Notes under the pieces: generated by a model
The model's input: the letters and a program-made list of their open reading frames with translations, nothing else
Told to the model about the DNA's origin: nothing
The model's database searches: none
Program-made: the position numbers and the translations under genes
In this document: positions 10,058-19,706 of the stretch, piece after piece
How positions within the stretch are numbered: position 1 is the stretch's first letter
How the letters are laid out: every line of letters begins with the position of its first letter
NCBI GenBank assembly: GCA_016710525.1
Contig: JADJVQ010000010.1
Coordinates: forward strand, 84,584-148,583
Reading direction: 5' to 3'
From: Burkholderiaceae bacterium
GTDB taxonomy: Bacteria; Pseudomonadota; Gammaproteobacteria; Burkholderiales; Burkholderiaceae_E
DNA length: 64,000 nucleotides

Positions 10058-11080
10058 ATGCACCTACAGGATACCGTCGGCTCGCCAGGGGCCCCGGATG
10101 CGCCGCGACCGGCCGCGGCGCCCCGCGGCAGCGGCAAGACCGAATACTCGGCCTATATCGAGTTCCCTCGCGACGAGTGGGCCAAGCTGCGCTCCAATAC
10201 GCCGCTGACCCTGTCGGAAGAAGACCTGACCTCGCTGCGCGGTGTGACCGAGCAGGTGTCGATGGCCGATGTGGTGGACGTCTATCTGCCCCTGTCTCGC
10301 CTGCTCAATCTGCATTTCCGCTCGGCGCGCAGCCTGGGTGGCGTCAAGGACGAATTCCTGGGCCGGCTGGTCGGCAATCGACCCTACGTGATCGGCATCG
10401 CCGGCAGTGTGGCGGTGGGCAAGAGCACTTTCGCGCGGGTGCTTCAGGCTCTGCTGGGCCGCTGGCCCGATCACCCGCGGGTGGCGCTGATCACCACCGA
10501 CGGTTTCCTGCACTCCAATCGCGTGCTGCAGGAACGCGGGCTGATGCGGCGCAAAGGATTCCCTGAGAGTTACGACCGGCGCCTGATGGTCGAGTTTCTC
10601 GCCGACACCAAGGCCGGCAAACCCGAAGTGCGGGCGCCGGTGTATTCCCATCGCAGCTACGACATCCTGGATGGCGAGTGGCAGGCGGTCACCGAGCCCG
10701 ACATCCTGATCTTCGAGGGCTTGAACGTGCTGCAAACCGGCAGCGTCGACCCGGGACGCACGCGCACGCCCAGCGTGATCGTCTCCGACTTCTTCGACTT
10801 TTCCATCTACGTCGACGCCGACGACGCGCACATCGAGCGCTGGTACATCGATCGGTTCCTGCTGCTGCAGCGCACGGTTTTCAGCAATCCGAACTCGTAT
10901 TTCCACCACTACAAGGATCTCTCGCAGGAAGAGGCGACCAAGGTGGCGCGCGAGATCTGGAACGACATCAACCTGGCGAATCTGCGCGAGAACATTCTTC
11001 CCACCCGCGAGCGGGCCAATGTGGTGCTGCGCAAACGGGCGGACCACACGGTGGGCGAGGTCTGGCTGCGCGAGATCTGA
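10058..11080 (+). CDS. coaA: Pantothenate kinase, type I
   Basis: CoaA phosphorylates pantothenate, the first and usually feedback-controlled step of coenzyme A synthesis. The P-loop GIAGSVAVGKST, TTDGFLHSN, the YSHRSYDI segment and the DFFDFSIYVDAD strand identify the P-loop type I enzyme. It has 340 residues against 316 in E. coli. The extra length is an N-terminal Pro/Ala/Gly-rich lead (SPGAPDAPRPAAAP) before the conserved region begins at YSAYIEFPRDEWA. Most betaproteobacteria I know use type III CoaX, so a type I enzyme here is worth noting. Confidence 0.93.
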   Translation: MHLQDTVGSPGAPDAPRPAAAPRGSGKTEYSAYIEFPRDEWAKLRSNTPLTLSEEDLTSLRGVTEQVSMADVVDVYLPLSRLLNLHFRSARSLGGVKDEFLGRLVGNRPYVIGIAGSVAVGKSTFARVLQALLGRWPDHPRVALITTDGFLHSNRVLQERGLMRRKGFPESYDRRLMVEFLADTKAGKPEVRAPVYSHRSYDILDGEWQAVTEPDILIFEGLNVLQTGSVDPGRTRTPSVIVSDFFDFSIYVDADDAHIERWYIDRFLLLQRTVFSNPNSYFHHYKDLSQEEATKVAREIWNDINLANLRENILPTRERANVVLRKRADHTVGEVWLREI

Positions 11081-11280
11081 CGACGCGGCGCCGGGCGGCC
11101 AGGGCCGCTGTTCACCGTACGGGAAGGCCCGCGCCGGGGCGGCCCGTCGTTTGAACATCCGGTACCGGAGTCGGTGGCATATACTTATGCTGCAGCGCCG
11201 CAATTGTGGCGCTGCGCCTGGCCGGCCCTGACACTGCATGTCCCGCCGGCCTGCCGTCTTCTTCTTTCCATTCCCCTGCC

Positions 11281-12057
11281 ATGTCCGCTTTTGCCACCGA
11301 GCGAGTGCTCGAAGTCCACCACTGGAACGACACCCTGTTCAGCTTCAAAGCCACGCGCGATCCCGCGCTGCGCTTCGAGAACGGCCACTTCGTCATGGTC
11401 GGTCTGCCGGTGGACGGCAAGCCGCTGATGCGCGCCTACAGCATCGCCAGCGCCAATCACGAAGAGCACCTGGAGTTCCTGAGCATCAAGGTCCAGAACG
11501 GACCGCTCACCTCGCGGCTGCAGCACCTGCGGCCTGGCGATTCGATACTCGTCAGCCGCAAGCCCACCGGAACCCTGGTCGTCGATGACCTCAGGCCGGG
11601 ACGCCATCTGTATCTGCTCGGCACGGGCACCGGCCTGGCCCCCTTCATGAGCATCATCAAGGACCCCGAGGTGTACGAGCGCTTCGACAAGGTCGTGCTG
11701 GTGCACGGCGTGCGGCATGTCAGCGAGCTGGCGTATTCCGACTACATTCGCGGCGAACTGCCCAACAACGAGTATTTTGGCGACGTGGCCCGCGCAAAGC
11801 TGATCTATTACCCGACCGTCACTCGCGAGCCCTACGTGAACCGTGGCCGGATCACCCAGATCATCGAAAGCGGGAGTCTGGCGTCCGACATCGGTCTGCC
11901 GCCCCTGTCGCCCGACTCGGATCGCGTGATGCTGTGCGGCAGTCCGAGCATGCTGGCCGACACCTGTGCCCTGCTCGATGCGCGCGGCTTCGTGGCATCG
12001 GCTCAGCGCGGTGTGCCGGGCGACTACGTGATCGAACGCGCGTTCGTCGAGAAATAG
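11281..12057 (+). CDS. fpr: Ferredoxin/flavodoxin--NADP+ reductase
   Basis: This is a 258-residue bacterial FPR that moves electrons between NADPH and ferredoxin or flavodoxin. The FAD-binding RAYSIAS motif lies near residue 50, the NADP site GTGTGLAPF follows, and a C-terminal AFVEK ends as in subclass I bacterial enzymes. The ATG giving MSAFATERVLEVHHW matches the family start; the frame is open upstream but unlikely to be used. No clear Shine-Dalgarno is seen. Confidence 0.95.
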   Translation: MSAFATERVLEVHHWNDTLFSFKATRDPALRFENGHFVMVGLPVDGKPLMRAYSIASANHEEHLEFLSIKVQNGPLTSRLQHLRPGDSILVSRKPTGTLVVDDLRPGRHLYLLGTGTGLAPFMSIIKDPEVYERFDKVVLVHGVRHVSELAYSDYIRGELPNNEYFGDVARAKLIYYPTVTREPYVNRGRITQIIESGSLASDIGLPPLSPDSDRVMLCGSPSMLADTCALLDARGFVASAQRGVPGDYVIERAFVEK

Positions 12058-12120
12058 CGCTGGCCGCGGGCGCTGCTGCAGGTAGGATGGCGCCTCCCTT
12101 TCACGCCTGACGAGTTTGCG

Positions 12121-13713
12121 ATGCTCCACAGCCTGACCTGCCGCGGCGGCATGGTATCCGCCCCCCATCACCTCGCGGCGCAAGCCGGCGCGAACGTCCT
12201 GCGCGACGGCGGCAACGCGGTCGAAGCGATGGTGGCTGCGGCGGCGGCGATCGCGGTGGTCTATCCCCACATGAACAGCATCGGCGGCGACGGCTTCTGG
12301 CTGATTGCCGAACCGGGTCGCGAGCCGGTGGCGGTGCGCGCCTGCGGATCGGCCGCGGGGCTCGCCTCGCCGGGGTACTACACGGACCACGGTGAATCGG
12401 TCATTCCGACGCGCGGCCCCCGCGCCGCCCTGACGGTCGCCGGGGCCGTCGGCGGTTGGGCCGAGGCGCTGGCCGTGGCCGCCCCGTGGGGCGCCGCGCT
12501 GCCGCTGTCGCGCCTGCTGGCCGAGGCCCGGGATCACGCGATCGCCGGCGTGCCGGTCACCCGTTCGCAGGTGGCCTTGACGGCCGCCAAGTGGGGAGAA
12601 CTCGCCGAGGTCAGCGGGTTTGCCGAAACATTCGCGCCGCGCGGTCTTCCCGCCTTGCACGACACCCTGAGCCAGCCCCGGCTGGCCGTGACGCTCGAAC
12701 AGCTGGGCCGCGCCGGCCTGGACGACTTCTATCGCGGCGAGCTGGCCCGCAGCCTGGCCGCCGATCTCGAATCCGTCGGCAGCCCGCTGCGACTGGCCGA
12801 TCTCCAAGGCTACCGCGCTCAGCGCGTGGCCGCTTTGTCGGTCGATCTGTCGGCCGGACGGGTATACAACCAGCCGCCGCCCACACAGGGGGTCGCGTCG
12901 CTGGCCATCCTGGGGGTGTTCGACCGTCTGGGCGTGACGCAGGGCGACGGGTTCGCCCATCTGCACGGCCTGGTGGAATCGACCAAGCGGGCCTTCTTGT
13001 GGCGCAATGCCCACGTCGGCGATCCCGAAGCGATGGCCGCCCGAGGCAGCGATCCGCTGGTCTTTCTGGCCGACGCATCGCTGGATCGGCAGGCCGCACG
13101 GATCGATCCCGCACGAGCTGCACCATGGCCGCAGACCGCGCTGCCGGGCGACACCATCTGGATGGGCGCGGCAGACGCGCAAGGTCGGGTGGTCAGCTAC
13201 ATCCAGAGCATCTACTGGGAGTTCGGCAGCGGCATCGTGCTGACGGAATCCGGCGTGAACTGGCAGAACCGCGGATCGAGTTTCACGCTGGCGCCGGGTC
13301 CCAACGTGCTGGTCCCGGGGCGCCAGCCCTTCCACACCTTGAATCCTGCTCTGGCGCGTCTGAAGTCGGGCGCGGTTCTGGCGTATGGGACCATGGGGGG
13401 CGAAGGTCAGCCGCAGACCCAGGCGGCCGTGTTCACCCGTCATGCGCTGTTCGGCCAGAATCTTCAGGCGGCCATCAGCGCACCGCGCTGGCTGCTGGGG
13501 CGCACCTGGGGCGATGATTCGACCAATCTCAAGCTGGAGTCGCGTTTCGACCCGGCACTGGTCGGGGCGTTGCGTGCGGCGGGCCATGACGTGCAGCTGG
13601 TCGGCGACTACGACGACATGATGGGTCACGCCGGTGCGGTGAAGGTTCACCCCAGTGGCGTGATCGAGGGCGCAACCGACCCCAGGGCTGACGGGATCTG
13701 CGCCGGGCTGTAG
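12121..13713 (+). CDS. Gamma-glutamyltransferase family protein
   Basis: This 530-residue Ntn-hydrolase would cleave gamma-glutamyl bonds. It begins at the conserved core (GGMVSAPHHLAAQAGANVLRDGG) and has the NSIGGDGFW segment. The likely autoprocessing Thr lies in LPGDTIWMGAADAQGR, near residue 345. It has no signal peptide, unlike periplasmic E. coli Ggt, so a cytoplasmic member acting on gamma-glutamyl metabolites is more likely. A bidirectional terminator follows. Confidence 0.88.
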   Translation: MLHSLTCRGGMVSAPHHLAAQAGANVLRDGGNAVEAMVAAAAAIAVVYPHMNSIGGDGFWLIAEPGREPVAVRACGSAAGLASPGYYTDHGESVIPTRGPRAALTVAGAVGGWAEALAVAAPWGAALPLSRLLAEARDHAIAGVPVTRSQVALTAAKWGELAEVSGFAETFAPRGLPALHDTLSQPRLAVTLEQLGRAGLDDFYRGELARSLAADLESVGSPLRLADLQGYRAQRVAALSVDLSAGRVYNQPPPTQGVASLAILGVFDRLGVTQGDGFAHLHGLVESTKRAFLWRNAHVGDPEAMAARGSDPLVFLADASLDRQAARIDPARAAPWPQTALPGDTIWMGAADAQGRVVSYIQSIYWEFGSGIVLTESGVNWQNRGSSFTLAPGPNVLVPGRQPFHTLNPALARLKSGAVLAYGTMGGEGQPQTQAAVFTRHALFGQNLQAAISAPRWLLGRTWGDDSTNLKLESRFDPALVGALRAAGHDVQLVGDYDDMMGHAGAVKVHPSGVIEGATDPRADGICAGL

Positions 13714-13747
13714 ATCCGGATCGCCGCGTCGGCCGATGCCGAAAGAA

Positions 13748-13771
13748 AAAAGCCCGCTCGCGCGGGCTTTT
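13748..13771. terminator. Bidirectional intrinsic terminator between ggt-like gene and atpC
   Basis: A perfect 10-bp stem AAAAGCCCGC / GCGGGCTTTT closes a TCGC loop, with A and T runs at its two ends. It serves the convergent plus-strand gene and the minus-strand ATP synthase operon. Confidence 0.9.
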
Positions 13772-13826
13772 GTTCGTGCGCCTCAGTGCGCGCCGCTGTC
13801 GAAACGGCGTGCCGGGCCGAAGCGGT

Positions 13827-14249
13827 TCAGCGCTTGGTCCGCAACTTGCGAATCGCCGCGATCTGCGCCGCCATGACCGCGAACTCGCTCTGGGCACGGG
13901 CGAAGTCGATATCGGTCTTGGCGTTGGCCATTGCCTCTTCGGCCGCCTTGCGGGCGCCTTCGGCTTTGGCTTCGTCCAGGTCGTGACCGCGGATGGCGGT
14001 ATCGGCCAGCACGGTCACCCGGTTGGGCTGCACTTCAAGAATGCCGCCGGCGACGAAGACGAACTCTTCTTCGTTGGAGCCGGCCACCTTGATGCGCACC
14101 GCACCCGGGCGGATGCGGGTGATCAGCGGCGTGTGCTGCGGATAGATGCCCAGCTCGCCGGCCTCGCCGGGCAGGGCGACGAACTCGGCCTCACCCTCGA
14201 AGATCGAGGCTTCGGCACTGACGACGTCGACGTGAATCGTGTGGGCCAT
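13827..14249 (-). CDS. atpC: ATP synthase F1 subunit epsilon
   Basis: The 140-residue central-stalk subunit has the N-terminal beta-sandwich (TIHVDVVSAEASIFEGEAEF, then GELGIYPQHTPLIT) and a C-terminal helical hairpin that can inhibit the enzyme. It is the last gene of the atp operon, 78 nt after atpD and just ahead of a terminator. Confidence 0.97.
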   Translation of the reverse strand: MAHTIHVDVVSAEASIFEGEAEFVALPGEAGELGIYPQHTPLITRIRPGAVRIKVAGSNEEEFVFVAGGILEVQPNRVTVLADTAIRGHDLDEAKAEGARKAAEEAMANAKTDIDFARAQSEFAVMAAQIAAIRKLRTKR

Positions 14250-14327
14250 GATGTGTCCTAGCGAAGACCGGTGGCGACACCGGTCCGCACCTGCGACGCG
14301 CGACCAGCGCGCGTCCGCGGATGCGTA

Positions 14328-15725
14328 TTACAGGGTCTTGGCCTTTTCGAAGGCCTCGTCGATCGTGCCGACCATGTAGAAGGCCTGCTCGGGCAAGGCA
14401 TCGCATTCGCCTTCGACGATCATCTTGAAACCACGGATGGTTTCTTTCAGGGGCACGATCTTGCCGGGCGAACCGGTGAAGATCTCGGCCACGTTGAACG
14501 GCTGCGACAGGAAGCGCTGGATCTTGCGCGCACGGGCCACCGCCAGCTTGTCTTCCGGCGAGAGCTCGTCCATGCCCAGAATCGCGATGATGTCGCGCAG
14601 TTCCTTGTAGCGCTGCAGCGTGGTCTGCACCGCGCGCGTGGTGTTGTAGTGCTCTTCGCCGATCACGTTCGGGTCGAGCTGGCGCGAGGTCGAGTCGAGC
14701 GGGTCCACGGCCGGGTAGATGCCCAGCGAGGCGATGTCGCGCGACAGCACCACGGTGGCGTCCAGGTGGGCGAAGGTGGTGGCGGGCGACGGGTCGGTCA
14801 AGTCGTCGGCGGGCACGTACACGGCCTGGATCGAGGTGATCGAACCGACCTTGGTGGAGGTGATGCGCTCTTGCAGGCGGCCCATTTCTTCGGCCAGGGT
14901 AGGCTGGTAGCCCACCGCGGAAGGCATCCGGCCCAGCAGCGCCGAGACTTCGGTACCGGCCAGCGTGTAACGGTAGATGTTGTCGACGAACAGTAGGATG
15001 TCGCGGCCTTCGTCGCGGAACTTCTCGGCCATGGTCAGGCCGGTCAGCGCCACGCGCAGGCGGTTGCCCGGGGGCTCGTTCATCTGGCCGAACACCATCG
15101 CCACCTTGTCGAGCACGTTCGACTCTTCCATCTCGTGGTAGAAGTCGTTGCCCTCGCGAGTGCGCTCGCCCACACCGGCAAACACCGAGTAGCCGCCGTA
15201 GCTCTTGGCGATGTTGTTGATCAGCTCCATCATGTTCACGGTCTTGCCGACACCGGCGCCGCCGAACAGGCCGACCTTGCCGCCCTTGGCGAACGGGCAG
15301 ATCAGGTCGATCACCTTGATGCCGGTGGGCAGCAGTTCGACCGACGGCGACAGCTCGTCGAACTTGGGCGCCGGCTGGTGGATGGCGCGACGGTCTTCGG
15401 TGGCGATCGGGCCGGCGTCGTCGATGGGCCGACCCAGCACGTCCATGATGCGGCCCAGCGTGGCGGTGCCGACCGGCACTTCGATGCCCTTGCCGGTGCC
15501 ATCGACGGGCATGCCGCGACGCAGACCGTCGGACGAGCCCATGGCGATGGTGCGGACCACGCCGTCGCCCAGCTGCTGCTGCACTTCGAAGGTCAAGCCC
15601 TTCTCGGCCAGCGAGTCGCCGGCATCGCCGAGTACGAGCGCGTCGTACACCCTCGGCATGCTGTCGCGCGGGAATTGAATGTCGACCACCGCGCCGATGC
15701 ACTGAACGATATGCCCTTGTGCCAT
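14328..15725 (-). CDS. atpD: ATP synthase F1 subunit beta
   Basis: This 465-residue catalytic subunit carries Walker A GGAGVGKT, the GERTREGNDFYHEM segment with the catalytic Glu, and the signature PAVDPLDSTS. It forms the alternating hexamer with AtpA. It lies 66 nt after atpG. Confidence 0.99.
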   Translation of the reverse strand: MAQGHIVQCIGAVVDIQFPRDSMPRVYDALVLGDAGDSLAEKGLTFEVQQQLGDGVVRTIAMGSSDGLRRGMPVDGTGKGIEVPVGTATLGRIMDVLGRPIDDAGPIATEDRRAIHQPAPKFDELSPSVELLPTGIKVIDLICPFAKGGKVGLFGGAGVGKTVNMMELINNIAKSYGGYSVFAGVGERTREGNDFYHEMEESNVLDKVAMVFGQMNEPPGNRLRVALTGLTMAEKFRDEGRDILLFVDNIYRYTLAGTEVSALLGRMPSAVGYQPTLAEEMGRLQERITSTKVGSITSIQAVYVPADDLTDPSPATTFAHLDATVVLSRDIASLGIYPAVDPLDSTSRQLDPNVIGEEHYNTTRAVQTTLQRYKELRDIIAILGMDELSPEDKLAVARARKIQRFLSQPFNVAEIFTGSPGKIVPLKETIRGFKMIVEGECDALPEQAFYMVGTIDEAFEKAKTL

Positions 15726-15791
15726 GTCCGTTTCCTCAGTCTCTTAATTTCTCGCTGCCCGCTGGCGCTGGAATGCGCGTCGCGTTCAGCC

Positions 15792-16664
15792 TCAAACCGC
15801 CGCCGCGCCCGCCACGATCTCCGAAAGTTCTTTCGTGATCGCGGCCTGACGAGCCTTGTTGTAGGTGAGTTGCAGGTCTTCGATGACCTTCTTGGCGTTG
15901 TCGGACGCCGCCTTCATCGCGACCATGCGAGCGCTCTGCTCGCTGGCCATGTTTTCGGCGACCGCCTGATACACCAGCGACTCGATGTAACGAACCAGAA
16001 GCTCGTCGAGCACCGCCTGCGCGTCCGGCTCGTAGAGGTAGTCCCACGAGTATTCGGCCGATGTTTCGCCCTGCAGGCGATCGGCCGTCAGGGGCAGCAG
16101 CTGCTCGATCACCGGCTCCTGCTTCATCGTGTTGATGAAACGGGTGTAGCAGATGAAGACCTGGTCGATCTCGCCGCGCGTGTACGCGTCGAGCTGGACC
16201 TTGACCGGACCGATCAGTTTTTCGAGGTGCGGGGTGTCGCCCATCTGCACCGCATGCGACACCACCTTGGCGCCGATGCGGTTCAGGAAGCCGAAGCCCT
16301 TGTTGCCGATCGCGCTGGTGATGACGGTCTCGCCGGCATTGGTCAGCTCGCGCAGCTTGGTGGTGAACGCCCGCAGGACGTTGGTGTTCAAGCCGCCGCA
16401 CAGGCCCTTGTCGGCCGTGACGACGATGAACCCCGCGGCCTTCACCGAATCGTGATTGACCAGGAAGGGGTGACGGTATTCGGGATTCGCCGTCGCCAGA
16501 TGGGCCGCGATATTGCGGATCTTGTCGGCATAGGGGCGCGCTTTGCGCATGCGCTCCTGGGCCTTTCGCATCTTGGACGCGGCGACCATCTCCATCGCCT
16601 TGGTGATCTTGCGCGTGTTTTGCACGCTCTTGATCTTGGTCCGGATCTCTTTGCTTCCGGGCAT
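15792..16664 (-). CDS. atpG: ATP synthase F1 subunit gamma
   Basis: The 290-residue rotor shaft has the conserved N-terminal KEIRTKIKSVQNTRKITKAM coiled coil, the GLCGGLN loop and the C-terminal helix AMKAASDNAKKVIEDL. Its length and position are normal for the operon. Confidence 0.98.
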   Translation of the reverse strand: MPGSKEIRTKIKSVQNTRKITKAMEMVAASKMRKAQERMRKARPYADKIRNIAAHLATANPEYRHPFLVNHDSVKAAGFIVVTADKGLCGGLNTNVLRAFTTKLRELTNAGETVITSAIGNKGFGFLNRIGAKVVSHAVQMGDTPHLEKLIGPVKVQLDAYTRGEIDQVFICYTRFINTMKQEPVIEQLLPLTADRLQGETSAEYSWDYLYEPDAQAVLDELLVRYIESLVYQAVAENMASEQSARMVAMKAASDNAKKVIEDLQLTYNKARQAAITKELSEIVAGAAAV

Positions 16665-16735
16665 CTCGGTTCCTTGTCAGGCGCCGTGGATCGGAGCGCC
16701 CCGTGGATACGGGGCACCGCCAGCGCGGGCGCGAA

Positions 16736-18277
16736 TCAGTACGCGCCGCTCTTCTTGAAGTCTTTGAGCAGTTCGTGGAGCTGCGCTTCGACTTCCTTCG
16801 GGTATTTCTTGTCGCGCTCGATCGTCTCGACCAGGCTGGCGTACTTGGCTTTGGCGTGCTCGCGCAGTGCCTTTTCAGCGGCCAGCGCCTTGGGCACTTC
16901 GATGTCGTCGAAGTAACCGCCGTTGATGCCGAACAGGGTCAGCGCCATTTCCCAGACCTGCAGCGGCTGGTACTGGGGCTGCTTCATGAGTTCGGTCACC
17001 AGGCGGCCGCGATCGAGCTGCTTGCGGGTGGCCTCGTCCAGGTCGGAGGCGAACTGCGCGAACGCAGCCAGCTCGCGGTACTGGGCCAGCGCCAGACGCA
17101 CACCGCCGCCCAGCTTCTTGATGATGTCGGTCTGCGCCGCACCACCCACCCGCGACACCGAGATACCGGCGTTGATGGCGGGACGGATACCGGCGTTGAA
17201 CAGGTCGGTCTCGAGGAAGATCTGGCCGTCGGTGATCGAGATCACGTTGGTCGGCACGAACGCGGACACGTCGCCGGCCTGCGTTTCGATGATCGGCAGG
17301 GCCGTCAGCGAACCGGTCTTGCCCTTGACTTCGCCTTTGGTGAACTTCTCGACGTAGTCGGCGTTCACGCGGGCGGCGCGCTCGAGCAGGCGCGAGTGCA
17401 GATAGAACACGTCGCCGGGGTAGGCTTCGCGGCCCGGCGGGCGGCGCAGCAGCAGCGAGACCTGGCGGTAGGCCACGGCCTGCTTGGACAGGTCGTCATA
17501 GACGATCAGGGCGTCTTCGCCGCGGTCGCGGAAGTACTCGCCCATCGTGCAGCCGGAGTAGGCGGCGATGTACTGCATCGCGGCTGACTCGGAAGCGGTG
17601 GCGGCGACGACGATGGTGTAGGCCATCGCGCCGTTCTCTTCGAGCTTGCGCACGACGTTGGCGACGGTGGAGGCCTTCTGGCCGATCGCGACGTAGACGC
17701 AGTAAACGCCCTTGCCCTTCTGGTTGATGATCGTGTCGATCGCCACCGCGGTCTTGCCGGTCTGGCGGTCGCCGATGATCAGTTCGCGCTGACCGCGACC
17801 CACCGGCACCATCGCGTCGATCGCCTTCAGACCGGTCTGGACCGGCTGCGACACCGACTGGCGCGCGATCACGCCGGGCGCGACCTTTTCGATCACGTCG
17901 GTCATCTTCGCGTTGATCGGGCCCTTGCCGTCGATCGGCTGGCCCAGCGAATTGACCACTCGCCCGAGCAGCTCGGGACCGACCGGCACGTCGAGAATGC
18001 GGCCGGTCGCCTTGACGACGTCGCCTTCGGAGATGTGCTCGTATTCGCCAAGCACCACCGCGCCCACCGAGTCGCGCTCGAGGTTCAGCGCGAGGCCGAA
18101 GGTGTTGCCGGGGAATTCGATCATCTCGCCCTGCATCACATCGGACAAGCCGTGGACGCGGCAGATGCCGTCGGTGACGGACACGACGGTGCCCTGATTG
18201 CGGGTGTCAGCCGACACCTGCAGATTCTGGATCTTGCTCTTGAGCAGTTCGCTGATCTCAGCCGGATTGAGCTGCAT
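16736..18277 (-). CDS. atpA: ATP synthase F1 subunit alpha
   Basis: This 513-residue, non-catalytic nucleotide-binding subunit has the P-loop GDRQTGKT, VSRVGGAAQT and the family N-terminus MQLNPAEISELLKSKI. That N-terminus decides the start; the open frame continues upstream through atpH in another frame without meaning. It lies 44 nt after atpH. Confidence 0.99.
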   Translation of the reverse strand: MQLNPAEISELLKSKIQNLQVSADTRNQGTVVSVTDGICRVHGLSDVMQGEMIEFPGNTFGLALNLERDSVGAVVLGEYEHISEGDVVKATGRILDVPVGPELLGRVVNSLGQPIDGKGPINAKMTDVIEKVAPGVIARQSVSQPVQTGLKAIDAMVPVGRGQRELIIGDRQTGKTAVAIDTIINQKGKGVYCVYVAIGQKASTVANVVRKLEENGAMAYTIVVAATASESAAMQYIAAYSGCTMGEYFRDRGEDALIVYDDLSKQAVAYRQVSLLLRRPPGREAYPGDVFYLHSRLLERAARVNADYVEKFTKGEVKGKTGSLTALPIIETQAGDVSAFVPTNVISITDGQIFLETDLFNAGIRPAINAGISVSRVGGAAQTDIIKKLGGGVRLALAQYRELAAFAQFASDLDEATRKQLDRGRLVTELMKQPQYQPLQVWEMALTLFGINGGYFDDIEVPKALAAEKALREHAKAKYASLVETIERDKKYPKEVEAQLHELLKDFKKSGAY

Positions 18278-18321
18278 GAGACTCTCCTGATTACTTTCGA
18301 CGCGTCGGAAAATCCGCCGCG

Positions 18322-18855
18322 TTATGCCTTGAGCACGCCCGCCAGCTGCGCGAGCTTGCCGCGCACCGACGCATCCATGACCTCGTCGCCCACCTGGACC
18401 GAGACCCCACCGATAAGCTCGGCGTCGACCGACACCGTCACCTTCACCGCACGTCCGTACTTCGCCTGCAGGGTGCCGACGATGTCGGCCACCTGTGCCT
18501 CGGACAGCGGGAACGCCGACGTCACGCGGGCGTCGACCACGTTCTCGAAGCCGCTGCGCAGCACTTCGAAGTGCTGGGCGATTTCGGGCAGCACCGCCAG
18601 CCGCTCGTTTTCCGCCAGCACCTGAACGAAGTTCAGCTGCTGCTGGTCGAGCTGACCGGAGGCATCGGACACCAGCTTGGACACCTGGGCGGTGGTCAGC
18701 CGGGGGTTGCCCAGCAGGTCGCGGGCGGTTTCGTTGCCGGCGATCGCGGACAGACGCGCAAGCGCGTCGGACCACGAGGGCAGCGAGCCGCTGTCGCGGG
18801 CCAGCTTGAAGACGGCCTCCGCGTAGGGGCGGGCGATGGTGAGTGACTCAGCCAT
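18322..18855 (-). CDS. atpH: ATP synthase F1 subunit delta
   Basis: The 177-residue stator subunit (OSCP) links AtpF to the top of F1. The N-terminal helical part (RPYAEAVFKLA) and C-terminal GGVSVQVGDEVMDASVRGKL are typical. It begins 9 nt after atpF. Confidence 0.97.
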   Translation of the reverse strand: MAESLTIARPYAEAVFKLARDSGSLPSWSDALARLSAIAGNETARDLLGNPRLTTAQVSKLVSDASGQLDQQQLNFVQVLAENERLAVLPEIAQHFEVLRSGFENVVDARVTSAFPLSEAQVADIVGTLQAKYGRAVKVTVSVDAELIGGVSVQVGDEVMDASVRGKLAQLAGVLKA

Positions 18856-18864
18856 GTCGCTTTC

Positions 18865-19338
18865 CTAGCGCAGTTCGTTCTTCAGGTTGCCCAGAAGCTC
18901 GGCGTGGCGGTTCGCATCGATCTCGCGGCGCAGGATGCGCTCGGCACCGGCGACTGCGAGTTGGGCGACCTGGTCACGCAACTGTTCCTTGGCGCGCTGG
19001 GCGGCCAGGGATGCTTCTTCTTCGGCAGCCTTCTTGGCGGCGGCGACGATTTGGCTGGCTTGCGCACGGGCCTCTTCGAGCAGCTGCCCGGCCTGGCGCT
19101 CGGCGCCCGAACGGACTTCGGCCGCGCCATCGCGGGCCTTCTTCAGTTCGTCGGCCACCCGGCGTTCGGCCGAGGCCAGATCGGCCTTGGCTTTGTCGGC
19201 TGCCGCCAGGCCATCGGCGATGCGCTTGCTGCGCTCATCGAGGGACTTGACGATCGGCGGCCAGACGAACTTCGCGGTAAACCACCAGAGCGCCACGAAA
19301 ACGGCGATCTGGACGAACAATGTCGCATTGATGTTCAC
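18865..19338 (-). CDS. atpF: ATP synthase F0 subunit b
   Basis: This 157-residue peripheral-stalk subunit has one N-terminal membrane helix (LFVQIAVFVALWWFTAKFVW) followed by a long charged helix that dimerises. The sequence PPIVKSLDERSKRIADGL is typical of the betaproteobacterial protein. Confidence 0.98.
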   Translation of the reverse strand: MNINATLFVQIAVFVALWWFTAKFVWPPIVKSLDERSKRIADGLAAADKAKADLASAERRVADELKKARDGAAEVRSGAERQAGQLLEEARAQASQIVAAAKKAAEEEASLAAQRAKEQLRDQVAQLAVAGAERILRREIDANRHAELLGNLKNELR

Positions 19339-19382
19339 GAGTGACTTCCTTTACTGGAGAAGTCGAGGGGGACTCGCCCGGC

Positions 19383-19625
19383 TCAGCCTTTGAACGGGTT
19401 GGCGAACGCGAACATCATCGCGATACCGACACCGATCAGGAACGCGGCGTCGATCAGGCCGGCGAGCAGGAACATTTTGGTTTGCAGCTTGTCCATCAGT
19501 TCGGGCTGGCGGGCGGCGCCTTCGATGTACTTACCGCCCATCATGCCGATACCGACGCACGCGCCGAGCGCGCCCAGACCGATGATGAGACCGCAAGCGA
19601 TGGCAACCAGAGCAACGTTGGTCAT
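19383..19625 (-). CDS. atpE: ATP synthase F0 subunit c
   Basis: The 80-residue hairpin proteolipid has the polar loop ARQPE and the ion-carrying Asp in LAGLIDAAF on helix two. I see no Na+-binding Gln/Glu-Ser pattern, so it should be proton-coupled. It lies 81 nt after atpB and has strong family identity throughout. Confidence 0.98.
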   Translation of the reverse strand: MTNVALVAIACGLIIGLGALGACVGIGMMGGKYIEGAARQPELMDKLQTKMFLLAGLIDAAFLIGVGIAMMFAFANPFKG

Positions 19626-19706
19626 GATGACTCCTTGTTGAAAACGTCTGAAACTAGGAAGGTTGAAAAGGCGAAAAACTTGAAAGGACGGCAGTATCCG
19701 GGATCG